NCBI RefSeq assembly: GCF_008726925.1
Contig: NZ_VYWO01000004.1
Span: 124,001 to 188,000 of the forward strand
Source: Aerococcus sanguinicola
GTDB lineage: Bacteria > Bacillota > Bacilli > Lactobacillales > Aerococcaceae
DNA length: 64,000 nucleotides
Direction of reading: 5' to 3'
The position numbers were made by a program, and so were the translations under genes. Shown one piece after another: positions 54,970-62,833 of the stretch. Below the pieces are notes generated by a model. The model saw only the letters and a program-made list of their open reading frames with translations, ran no database searches and had not been told where the DNA came from. The number at the start of each line of letters is the position of its first letter. Position 1 is the stretch's first letter.

Positions 54970-56349
54970 GTGGCAGAAAGAACAGCCACCAAGCCGTTCG
55001 GGATGTCCGACAAACTGGGCTACATGTTTGGGGACTTCGGGAACGACTTTACATTTATTCTTTCATCAATGTTCTTGATGAAATTCTACACTGACGTTAT
55101 GGGGGTCTCAAGCGGGATCGTCGGCGGTATTATGGCCGGTGCCCGGATTGTGGATGCCTTCACAGATATGACCATGGGGCAGATTGTTGACCGGACCAAA
55201 CCAACTCCAGTGGGCAAATTCTTACCCTGGATCCGTCGCATGGCTGGACCAGTTGCTTTAGCTTCTTTCCTCATGTATGCGAGCTGGTTCCAAGATATGC
55301 CAATGTGGTTCAAGATCGGCTGGATGATCTTTACTTATATCCTATGGGGCTCTGTCTTCTATACGTCGATCAATATCCCATTTGGTTCGATGGCCTCTGC
55401 AATTTCGGCAGATCCTAAACACCGGGCTGAATTATCCACCTGGCGGACCATTGGCGCTACCCTGGCCCAAACCTTTATCGGGGTGGTCCTACCACTGGTT
55501 GTCTACTACAATGATAGCAGTGGTGCCCAAGTCCTCTCAGGTACTCGGATGACGATTGCCGCAGGGGTTTGTTCCATTCTCGCCGTTGTCTGCTATGCCC
55601 TCTGCTATAAGATGACAACAGAACGGGTCAAAATCGAACAAAAGACAGAACGCTTTGACTTCAAAGATATGGTTAAGCAATTAGCTTCTAATAAAGCCTT
55701 GATTGGGATCGTTGTTTCTTCAATCTGCTTACTCCTTACCCAATTAACCTTGAGCGCGATGCTTCCTTACGTCTTCCCTAACTATTTCGGCAATACCCAA
55801 GCCCAAGCTGCTGCAACCTTTGTTGGCTCTGCCGCCACACTGATCTTATCAACCTTTGTGGTCCAACTCTCCAGCAAACTAGGCCGTAAAGAATTGGGAA
55901 TCTGTGCCGCCATCTTTACCGCTGTGGTATTGATTCTTGCCTATTTCCTACAAATTTCAAATGCCTGGGTCTTTGTTGCCTTCTATGGTTTAGCTTATTC
56001 TGGGATTGGCTGCTTCATGCTGATTACCTGGGCTATGATCACTGACGTTATCGACCATACAGAAGTCCAAACCAATGAACGGTCAGACGGGATGATTTAT
56101 TCGGTCTACTCCTTCGCCCGGAAGATGGGCCAAGCAGCTTCATCTGGTCTAGCAGGTTGGCTCTTAACCCTAGTTGGTTATTCGACAGCAACTGCCTTCG
56201 ACCCTGCAGTGACCCAAGGCATCTACAACATCACTTGCCTTGCTCCAGCAGTAGGAGCTATCTTGCTAGCTGTCTCCCTCTTCTTCCTCTACCCATTGAA
56301 TAAGAAACAGGTCGAAGAGAACGCTGCTATCCTAGCCGAACGCCGGTAA
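54970..56349 (+). CDS. GPH-family sugar:cation symporter (second copy)
   Basis: This 459-residue twelve-helix protein is clearly paralogous to the preceding one. It shares the opening KPFGM(R/S)DKLGYMFGD, DAFTDMTMGQIVDRTKPT, SINIPFGSMASAIS and the ending KQVEENAAILAERR. The start is GTG after AAAGGAGG. It has its own promoter region and terminator, so the two symporters are transcribed separately and may serve different sugars or conditions. Confidence 0.88.
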   Translation: MAERTATKPFGMSDKLGYMFGDFGNDFTFILSSMFLMKFYTDVMGVSSGIVGGIMAGARIVDAFTDMTMGQIVDRTKPTPVGKFLPWIRRMAGPVALASFLMYASWFQDMPMWFKIGWMIFTYILWGSVFYTSINIPFGSMASAISADPKHRAELSTWRTIGATLAQTFIGVVLPLVVYYNDSSGAQVLSGTRMTIAAGVCSILAVVCYALCYKMTTERVKIEQKTERFDFKDMVKQLASNKALIGIVVSSICLLLTQLTLSAMLPYVFPNYFGNTQAQAAATFVGSAATLILSTFVVQLSSKLGRKELGICAAIFTAVVLILAYFLQISNAWVFVAFYGLAYSGIGCFMLITWAMITDVIDHTEVQTNERSDGMIYSVYSFARKMGQAASSGLAGWLLTLVGYSTATAFDPAVTQGIYNITCLAPAVGAILLAVSLFFLYPLNKKQVEENAAILAERR

Positions 56350-56369
56350 AACTAAGCCCTATCACTTCA

Positions 56370-56401
56370 AGCTGCGCCCTTAACTGGCGCAGCTTTTTCT
56401 T
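56370..56401 (+). terminator. Terminator of the second symporter gene
   Basis: AGCTGCGCC/GGCGCAGCT stem followed by TTTTTC. Confidence 0.88.
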
Positions 56402-56586
56402 GCAGCAATACATACACATTTTGTTCTTTTATATAAACAATTTTTGTTTTGTTCACCCAATAAAGCTTGATTTTATCCCTTTTTACTTAATTAGCCCTTA
56501 TTGATTAGCCGGCAAAAGCTTGAAGCGACCTGTGAAAGGGCTTAAACTATAAAGCATAAAGATAATGACAAGAAAGGTCGATGGTG

Positions 56587-57465
56587 ATGAAAAGAAAGAA
56601 GCTGTTAATCTGGAGCCTGGCTATCCTAGCCCTCTTCCTGGCCGCTTGTGGCCAACAGGGCAAGCCTGCAGAAAGCGAGAATAAGAAGGTCAGCCTAGCT
56701 GTTTCGAACCAACTCAGCCAGGAAGTCTGGCAGGATACCGCCCGCCGGCTCAAAGACAAGGAAGGCATTGATTTAGAAGTTAAGCTGATTGCAGACTGGG
56801 TGCAACCCAACATGGCGGTGGCTGAAAATGATATTGACCTCAACGTCTTCCAATACATCCCTTTTCTCGCTGAATTCAACCAATCCCATAAGACAGACCT
56901 GATTCCTATCGGCTACTCCTACATCCCACCTATCGGCATCTACAGCTCCAATCCCGAGGTCCAGTCCGTTGCTGACGTGCCCCAGGATGCCAAGTTCACC
57001 ATTCCCGATGATCCGGTCAACCTGGACCACAGCCTCCTAGAAATCGAGCGCGCTGGTTTGATTAAACTAAAGGACACGCCAGGCCAAAAGACCCTAGACG
57101 ATATTGCCGAGAACCCTAAGAATATTCAATTCATCCTGATGAAGGGAGACGGCATTGCGCGTAGCCTGGCCGATGCGGATCTCATGATTACAGGTGCTTC
57201 AGGGGCCCAAGATGCCGGTATCAGCCAAGACCAGGCGATCTATATCGAAGACCCCAAAACCACACCTAATATTTACAAGGTTTGTATCGTGTCCCAGCGC
57301 GACCGAGCCGATGACCCCCTCCTAAAGAAAGTCGTCGACGAATTTCAAAGCCAGGAAACTGCAGACTTCATCAAGACGGTTTCCAATGGCACCTATGTCC
57401 CTGCCTGGTCAGACCATGACCAAGCGACAAAGGACTACGATGACTTCGTCCAAAGCAAAAAATAA
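56587..57465 (+). CDS. MetQ/NlpA-family substrate-binding lipoprotein
   Basis: This 292-residue protein has a lipoprotein signal with lipobox LAACGQQ (Cys at about residue 20) and an NlpA-type binding domain (VQPNMAVAENDIDLNVFQYIPFL, then DDPVNLDHSLLEIERAGLIKL). The family delivers methionine or small-peptide substrates to MetNI. No metN or metI genes and no SAM riboswitch are adjacent, so the partner must be elsewhere. I prefer ATG at 56587 with AAAGG nine bases upstream over ATG at 56581. Confidence 0.87.
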   Translation: MKRKKLLIWSLAILALFLAACGQQGKPAESENKKVSLAVSNQLSQEVWQDTARRLKDKEGIDLEVKLIADWVQPNMAVAENDIDLNVFQYIPFLAEFNQSHKTDLIPIGYSYIPPIGIYSSNPEVQSVADVPQDAKFTIPDDPVNLDHSLLEIERAGLIKLKDTPGQKTLDDIAENPKNIQFILMKGDGIARSLADADLMITGASGAQDAGISQDQAIYIEDPKTTPNIYKVCIVSQRDRADDPLLKKVVDEFQSQETADFIKTVSNGTYVPAWSDHDQATKDYDDFVQSKK

Positions 57466-57510
57466 GTGCTTCCCTTTACCTGCGCACCCTTGCCTCGCGC
57501 AGCATCTCCA

Positions 57511-57556
57511 AAAATGCAAAAGACACGCCCAGCCAGCGTGTCTTTTGCATTTTTTA
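57511..57556. terminator. Bidirectional terminator between the lipoprotein gene and queT
   Basis: A perfect 15-bp stem ATGCAAAAGACACGC / GCGTGTCTTTTGCAT with TTTTTTA. Confidence 0.92.
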
Positions 57557-57559
57557 TAC

Positions 57560-58066
57560 TTATCTTTCAAAAATTTTAGCCAGGTTCAAACGTTGGTTGA
57601 CCAGGTAAATCAAAGGAGCCGTCAGGGCTAGAATAATCACTTCGCTCACAAATAAGGAAGCGTAGGTCGCCCAGAAAGGCAGGTCAAAAGCTAAGTTGAG
57701 CTCAAAAGCAATAATAAAAATCATCGTTGAAAAAATTAAAGTCGTAGCAGCCAATTTCTGCTTGTCGGACTTTAAATAACGGTAGACCCAGTCACATAAA
57801 AAGAAGCTGACCAGGGTATGGGCTGTCCCAAAAACAATATCATACCAGCCTAGGCCCGTCATAAAGCCATAAAAATTCGACAAGAAGACGCCCAAGACGA
57901 CGCCCCACTTGTAGTTCTTGTGGTAGACATTCAGATGGTTGAGTCCTTCTGACAAACGGAACTGGATGGGCCCATAAGCGAACTGCGGGGCCACAAAATA
58001 AATGGCAACATAGAGCGCAGCTAATAGCGCATTAATCACCAGTGCTTGATTGTGTTTACTTTGCAT
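57560..58066 (-). CDS. queT: Queuosine precursor transporter QueT (ECF S-component type)
   Basis: This 168-residue protein has about five membrane helices and the family signature YGPIQFRLSEGLNHLNVY near residue 35. It matches the QueT/COG4708 family that takes up preQ0/preQ1-type queuosine precursors with an ECF module encoded elsewhere. The ATG at 58066 follows GGGAGG; an in-frame ATG at 58081 contains that site and is rejected. A preQ1-I riboswitch directly upstream supports the function. Confidence 0.92.
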   Translation of the reverse strand: MQSKHNQALVINALLAALYVAIYFVAPQFAYGPIQFRLSEGLNHLNVYHKNYKWGVVLGVFLSNFYGFMTGLGWYDIVFGTAHTLVSFFLCDWVYRYLKSDKQKLAATTLIFSTMIFIIAFELNLAFDLPFWATYASLFVSEVIILALTAPLIYLVNQRLNLAKIFER

Positions 58067-58074
58067 TATAATTC

Positions 58075-58113
58075 CTCCCATAGTTTTTTATTGTTGGCGG
58101 GTTTCGAACAACA
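58075..58113 (-). promoter_or_regulatory. preQ1-I riboswitch of queT
   Basis: On the minus strand, P1 TGTTG (58113-58109) pairs with CAACA. The loop TTCGAAACCCGC contains the conserved ACCC, and the AT-rich tail ATAAAAAACTA is immediately followed by GGGAGG. This is the complete compact preQ1 class I layout. The overlap of the tail with the ribosome binding site indicates control of translation. Confidence 0.88.
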
Positions 58114-58153
58114 CAAAACTTATCATAGCTAAATTTATAGCATTTGACAAGGG

Positions 58154-58190
58154 TAAAAAAAGAGGCGGGAACTTTTGTCCCAACCTCTAT
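58154..58190 (-). terminator. Terminator of the opuC operon
   Basis: AGAGGTTGGGA/TCCCGCCTCT stem on the minus strand with seven T. Confidence 0.8.
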
Positions 58191-58211
58191 CTCTGATCAC
58201 AAGCTTTGGCT

Positions 58212-58832
58212 CTACTTGTTCTCATCGTTAACAAATTCGTCTTCACTAACCCTTTCCGTGCGCGGATCCAAGGGTTCTTGGTCTTCTAAAGCCTCATGGG
58301 CACGTTGGACACGCAGCTTGGTTACTCGTTTGGTCCAGAAACCGCCATGGATGTACTTGGCATCATAAGATATATAGAAGGCCCGGTCGTCGATCTCTTC
58401 AATCGTCCGACAGAGCTTGCGCTCCGTTGACCGCGGCGTCAGGATAGTCAGGATTAAGCGGTCGCCATCACGACCATAGCCCGACTGGACCGTCACCCCA
58501 TAGCCGCGGTTCCGCAATTCTTCAGCCAGAGCATGGTTGTCACTGGCAATGAAGATTTGGATCACCGCATAACCCAGAGCAATCCGATCTTCTAAGAGCA
58601 TCCCGCAGTAAATGCCTACCCCAAAACCTAGGGCATAGGCCAGCAAGTAGGCTGGTTGGTCTAAGTACTGCATCACCATCGATAAGCCAATGGCGTAGAT
58701 GGTAATTTCAATCACTGCCAGAAAGGATGCCGGAAAGCGGTAGCCTCGCATCGACAGCAATAGACGCATGGTATTTAGCATGATATAAACTAAGTTAATG
58801 CTAAATATTTTGATTAATAAGTGGTAATCCAT
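58212..58832 (-). CDS. DUF2179/DUF5698 membrane protein (YebE/UPF0316 family)
   Basis: This 206-residue protein has three N-terminal hydrophobic segments (DUF5698-like, about residues 8-100). A soluble DUF2179 domain follows, with SGYGRDGDRLILTILTPR and IDDRAFYISYDAKYIHGGF, plus an acidic tail. The family is membrane-bound with unknown activity. GGAG precedes ATG. It starts nine bases after opuCD, so it is probably the last gene of that operon, an unusual association that may hint at a role in osmotic or envelope stress. Confidence 0.85.
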   Translation of the reverse strand: MDYHLLIKIFSINLVYIMLNTMRLLLSMRGYRFPASFLAVIEITIYAIGLSMVMQYLDQPAYLLAYALGFGVGIYCGMLLEDRIALGYAVIQIFIASDNHALAEELRNRGYGVTVQSGYGRDGDRLILTILTPRSTERKLCRTIEEIDDRAFYISYDAKYIHGGFWTKRVTKLRVQRAHEALEDQEPLDPRTERVSEDEFVNDENK

Positions 58833-58840
58833 GGTAGCTC

Positions 58841-59503
58841 CTATCTTTGACTCGGATCGAGTCTCTTTTCAATACGGCCGAGGCCCCAGTCCGCCACAAT
58901 TGACATCAGGGCAATGGGAATAACAGCGGCCAAGATAATACTGGTCCCGTCCGAGGCGTTAACCCCGCGGAAGAGAATATCGCCCAGGCCGCCTGCCCCC
59001 ACGAAGGTGCCGATGGTGGCAATCCCAATCCCGGTAATGAAGGCATTGCGGACGCCCCCCATAATCACCGACATGGCGAGGGGAAGCTCGACTTTGTAGA
59101 CAATCTGAAACTTAGTCATCCCCATCCCAATCCCTACGTCAATAATATCAGCATCTACATTACGGACACCCGTATAGGTATTGCGAAGAATTGGCAGTAA
59201 GGAATAGAGAAAGATGGTCAAAACCACCAAGTTACTCCCTAGGCCCATAGCCAGCATGAGAACCGACAGCATAGCTAAGGAAGGAACAGTTTGGATGAGG
59301 TTGGCTAAGCCAAGCACCCAGTCTGCCAAACGATGGTGGCGGGCAATATAGAAGCCGAGTGGAATGGCAAGCAGACAAGCGAATAAGACGCCATAGATAG
59401 CCATTAAGAAATGTTGGCCAAATTGTCCGATCACATAGCTCAGGTTTTCTTGGTAATAAACCGCCAATTGTTCCAAGAGGCTTAATTGTGTCATATCTGT
59501 CAT
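58841..59503 (-). CDS. opuCD: Osmoprotectant ABC transporter permease (OpuCD-like)
   Basis: This 220-residue permease has five to six helices. IPLGFYIARHHRLADW and the EAA-type loop VDADIIDVGIGMGMTKFQIV are typical of OpuCB/OpuCD. It pairs with the OpuCB-like permease to form the channel for glycine betaine, carnitine or choline. ATG at 59503 follows the opuCC stop by one base (TAAGATG), with GGGGGTGA as the ribosome binding site inside opuCC. Confidence 0.9.
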   Translation of the reverse strand: MTDMTQLSLLEQLAVYYQENLSYVIGQFGQHFLMAIYGVLFACLLAIPLGFYIARHHRLADWVLGLANLIQTVPSLAMLSVLMLAMGLGSNLVVLTIFLYSLLPILRNTYTGVRNVDADIIDVGIGMGMTKFQIVYKVELPLAMSVIMGGVRNAFITGIGIATIGTFVGAGGLGDILFRGVNASDGTSIILAAVIPIALMSIVADWGLGRIEKRLDPSQR

Positions 59504-59504
59504 C

Positions 59505-60467
59505 TTAGTCACCCCCCACACTTGCTTCAAGCGGTTTGAGTTCAGGCGCTTTATCTTCAAAGTAATTATGCGCCTTTAGCCAGTCATCGGCAACCACTTT
59601 CGGCTCCAAAAGATAATTATCTGCACGGTAGTTTAATTTCTGCATGGTTTCTTCGTCGATCGTTCCTTCTAACTTGTGCAAGACCTTATCTAATTCTGGA
59701 TGAACCTCTAGAATATGGTGGGTCGCAACCGGGCTCGCATCATAGGGTGGGAAGAGCTGCTTATCATCCTCTAGGACAAAGAGGTCTTCAGAAATAATCC
59801 GCCCATCCGTTGAATAGCCTAAGATGACATCCACTTCATCATTAGCGACTGCCGAATAGGTTAAGCCAATCGACATGGGCAGGGTCTGCCCGAAGTCAAA
59901 GCCATAAATCCGTTTAAAGTCCTCATAGCCGTCCCCTTCCCGGCTCAGCCAAGAAGAGTCCACCCCCGCCTTCAAATCAGGGGCATATTGGGCCAGGTCC
60001 GAGACCTTTTCTAGGCCCAATTCTTCGGCCTTATCACGGCTAACCATGAAGGCATAGGTGTTTGCGAAGCCATAAGTTGGGTACCATTTCTGGTCGAACT
60101 CCCGGTCGAAGCCCTTGACAACCGTTTCTGCTGCTTTTTCAGGATCGGTGATAGCATCCATACCTAATTCGCCCGTTACGGATGTCCCCGTATAACGGAC
60201 AGCGGACACATTGGCATCATCCTTCATCAAGGCCTGGTGGTTGAGGGAGGAGGATCCCAGGTTGGAAATCACCTTGGTCGGCACATCAATGTAGTGGTTG
60301 GACATGCCTTCAACAATATAGGCTAGGATCTGCATCTCGGTTGACATACCACCCGTAATCACAATTTCGTCTTCGGAAGTGGAGGCCCCGAGTCCTGGTA
60401 GACTACAGCCTGCAAGCAAGAAGAGGCTCAAGCCCAAGGTGAAGACAGTCTTCAGCCATTTACGCAT
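59505..60467 (-). CDS. opuCC: Osmoprotectant-binding lipoprotein (OpuCC-like)
   Basis: The signal sequence ends in lipobox LLAGCSLPG (Cys at about residue 21), followed by a type II glycine betaine-binding domain of about 300 residues (EIVITGGMSTEMQILAYI, then GLTYSAVANDEVDVILGYSTDGRI). It captures compatible solutes on the outer membrane face. The ATG overlaps the end of opuCB by eight bases, indicating coupling; a GTG two codons upstream is an alternative start. Confidence 0.92.
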   Translation of the reverse strand: MRKWLKTVFTLGLSLFLLAGCSLPGLGASTSEDEIVITGGMSTEMQILAYIVEGMSNHYIDVPTKVISNLGSSSLNHQALMKDDANVSAVRYTGTSVTGELGMDAITDPEKAAETVVKGFDREFDQKWYPTYGFANTYAFMVSRDKAEELGLEKVSDLAQYAPDLKAGVDSSWLSREGDGYEDFKRIYGFDFGQTLPMSIGLTYSAVANDEVDVILGYSTDGRIISEDLFVLEDDKQLFPPYDASPVATHHILEVHPELDKVLHKLEGTIDEETMQKLNYRADNYLLEPKVVADDWLKAHNYFEDKAPELKPLEASVGGD

Positions 60468-61107
60468 CCTCACCAGCTCCTTTCGATGTCGTCCGTGGTT
60501 GGGTCACTTTCTCTAAGTAATTCATCAATAGGTCAGCCAGAATCGCAATCAGGGTAACTGGAATCGTGCCCCCAATAATTAAGTCTGGCTTGTAGAGGTT
60601 GAGGCCATTAAAGATCATCTCACCTAGGCCTCCGCCTCCGATATAAGCCGCTAGGGTCGCCCAAGCAATGACATAGACGGTCGACAAGCGGATGCCCGCC
60701 ATAATGACCGGCATGGCGAGAGGCAATTGGACATCCTTAATCACCTGCCAAGCGGTCAAGCCCATGCCCTTAGCCGCATCTAAGAGGTCTGGATCTACGG
60801 AGGTCATCCCTAGATAGGTATTGCGGAGGATGGGGAGGAGGGAATAGATAAATAGAGCCACAATCGATGGCAAGCGTCCCACCCCAAAGATGGGGATCAT
60901 CAAGGCCAAGAGGGCCAAGGTTGGAATCGTCTGGAGAACCCCGACGACACTAATCACACCCCCTGCAATCTTGGGGTGCTGGGACAGAAGGATGCCCAGA
61001 GGCACTGCAACCAAGATCCCCAAGGCGAGGGAAACTACGGACAAGAGCAAGTGTTGGATAGTTAAGTTAATGAGTTCTTGGCCGTTTTCAGCTAGGAAGT
61101 TTGCCAT
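60460..61107 (-). CDS. opuCB: Osmoprotectant ABC transporter permease (OpuCB-like)
   Basis: This 215-residue permease has about six helices, with VAVPLGILLSQHPK near residue 35 and the coupling loop VDPDLLDAAKGMGLTAWQV. It starts within the opuCA stop (TAATG), so it is translationally coupled. It partners the OpuCD-like protein. Confidence 0.92.
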   Translation of the reverse strand: MANFLAENGQELINLTIQHLLLSVVSLALGILVAVPLGILLSQHPKIAGGVISVVGVLQTIPTLALLALMIPIFGVGRLPSIVALFIYSLLPILRNTYLGMTSVDPDLLDAAKGMGLTAWQVIKDVQLPLAMPVIMAGIRLSTVYVIAWATLAAYIGGGGLGEMIFNGLNLYKPDLIIGGTIPVTLIAILADLLMNYLEKVTQPRTTSKGAGEDA

Positions 61108-62249
61108 TAGATCTCAACTCCTTCAATTGCTTTTGTCTCGCCCCAGATCACTTCGTAGACAATATTGACCAGGTTGGACCGGGTCACAATACCCGTTAAC
61201 TGGCCCGTGCGGTTCACGACAGCCACATTTTGCACTTTGGCTTTGAGGATACGCTGGATAGTATCTTGGACGAGAGCATCTTCTTGAACGCCCTGGCGTC
61301 TGACCATTTCATCGCTCACACTGGTCTCCATATCCTTGGCATTCATAATATTTTCGATACTGATTTGCCCCTTCAAGCGCTGACGGTCATCCACAACGAA
61401 GAGACTGTCGACATGGCTATCCCGCATGAGCGTTAGGGCATCGCTCAGGGACTGGCCCATGCTAATCGACAGGGGCTTATCATTCATAATATCTTTAACC
61501 TGGATATACTGGGTCTTGGCTTCAAAGAGCCGGTCTTCTCCTAGGAAGTTCTTCACATAGTCGTCAGCTGGATGGCGTAAGATCTCTTCCGGTGTATCAT
61601 ACTGGAGGAGCTTCCCCTTGTCCCAGATGGCTACCCGGTCGGCCAGGTTCATGGCTTCATCCATATCGTGGGTCACAAAGATAAAGGTATTATGGTATTC
61701 ACGCTGGAGCTCTTTAACGAGTTCTTGCAGGGCATCCCGAGTAATCGGGTCCAAGGCCCCAAACGGTTCATCCATCAAGACAATTTTAGGATTGGCGACA
61801 AGGGCTCGGATAACCCCAATCCGCTGCTGCTGGCCACCCGATAACTCGCTCGGATAACGGTCCAAGTAGTCTAGGGGAAGCTCTACCCGCTTCATCAACT
61901 TCTCAGCCTCCGTCCGACAGCGGTCCTCGTCCCACTTTAAGAGCCGGGGCACGGTGACAATATTTTCATAAACGGTCATATGGGGCATGAGGCCAATGCG
62001 TTGGATCACATAACCAATCTTGCGGCGCATATCGACCGCATTCATGGACGTTGTGGCCTTGCCATCAATTAAGATCTCCCCTTCTGATGGATCGTGCATA
62101 CGGTTGATCATCCGCAGAGCAGTGGTCTTTCCGCTCCCCGAGGTTCCGATAAAACAAACAAATTCCCCGTCTTGGATGGTTAAATTCGCATCTTTCAAGG
62201 CGTGAACATTGCCTGGGTACACCTTACTGACATTCTTAAATTCAATCAT
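61107..62249 (-). CDS. opuCA: Osmoprotectant ABC transporter ATPase with CBS pair (OpuCA-like)
   Basis: This 380-residue ATPase has Walker A GTSGSGKTT, signature LSGGQQQRIGVIRAL and Walker B IVLMDEPFGALDP in the first 240 residues. A C-terminal CBS-domain pair (about 255-375; IMNDKPLSI and ILKAKVQNVAVVNRTG) follows. CBS pairs in OpuA/OpuC ATPases sense ionic strength or cyclic di-AMP to gate osmoprotectant uptake. It is the first gene of the opuCABCD operon; GGAAGGGA precedes ATG. Confidence 0.94.
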   Translation of the reverse strand: MIEFKNVSKVYPGNVHALKDANLTIQDGEFVCFIGTSGSGKTTALRMINRMHDPSEGEILIDGKATTSMNAVDMRRKIGYVIQRIGLMPHMTVYENIVTVPRLLKWDEDRCRTEAEKLMKRVELPLDYLDRYPSELSGGQQQRIGVIRALVANPKIVLMDEPFGALDPITRDALQELVKELQREYHNTFIFVTHDMDEAMNLADRVAIWDKGKLLQYDTPEEILRHPADDYVKNFLGEDRLFEAKTQYIQVKDIMNDKPLSISMGQSLSDALTLMRDSHVDSLFVVDDRQRLKGQISIENIMNAKDMETSVSDEMVRRQGVQEDALVQDTIQRILKAKVQNVAVVNRTGQLTGIVTRSNLVNIVYEVIWGETKAIEGVEI

Positions 62250-62364
62250 ATTTTCGGTCCCTTCCGTTTTTTCTTAGTTTTATTGTAACAAACTAAGCGG
62301 AAAATACGACTAATCGGGCAGCTTAAGCCCGCATCTTTTGTTTTAGTTTTTATTAATCATAATA

Positions 62365-62416
62365 AAATAACGCATCGAATCCTATTCAGTTAAGGCTTTC
62401 GATACGTTATTTTTTC
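62365..62416. terminator. Terminator downstream of acpS
   Basis: AATAACG-ATCGAA pairs with TTCGAT-CGTTATT; T-rich sequence follows on both strands. Confidence 0.75.
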
Positions 62417-62452
62417 TCTCTTGCGATAAACAATAATTGTTTTTTATTGAAC

Positions 62453-62824
62453 TTAGTGGTCAGGCTGCTCAATAATGACATAAGCACTGGCATAACGGTC
62501 TGTGTGGCTAATCGACAGGTGGATGGCATAGGGGATTTTCAAACAAAATAGCTGAGGTTGACCACTTTTATTTGACAAGATGCACATGTCCTGGAAGGAA
62601 AGTTGCTTAGATATCCCGCTTCCCCAAGCCTTGGCACAGGCTTCCTTGGCTGCCCAGCGTCCCGCTAGGAATTCTGCTTGCCGCTTAGGCGAGCTAAAGC
62701 CTTGGTAGCACGCCAATTCTTCTGCTGTCAGGACCCGGTGGACGAAGCGGTCCCCCTGCTTCTCCCTGGCTTGGTCAATCCGCTTGATTTCGACCAGGTC
62801 CGTGCCAATTCCAATAATCATCAA
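62453..62824 (-). CDS. acpS: Holo-[acyl-carrier-protein] synthase
   Basis: This 123-residue enzyme transfers 4'-phosphopantetheine from CoA to the acyl carrier protein. IIGIGTDLVEIKRI at the N terminus holds the metal-binding Asp, and FLAGRWAAKEACAKAWGSG carries the second metal ligand and CoA contact. Either of the two adjacent ATGs could be used. It lies nine bases after the helicase gene, matching the common cshA-acpS order in Firmicutes. Confidence 0.95.
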   Translation of the reverse strand: MMIIGIGTDLVEIKRIDQAREKQGDRFVHRVLTAEELACYQGFSSPKRQAEFLAGRWAAKEACAKAWGSGISKQLSFQDMCILSNKSGQPQLFCLKIPYAIHLSISHTDRYASAYVIIEQPDH

Positions 62825-62833
62825 GCTTCCCTC

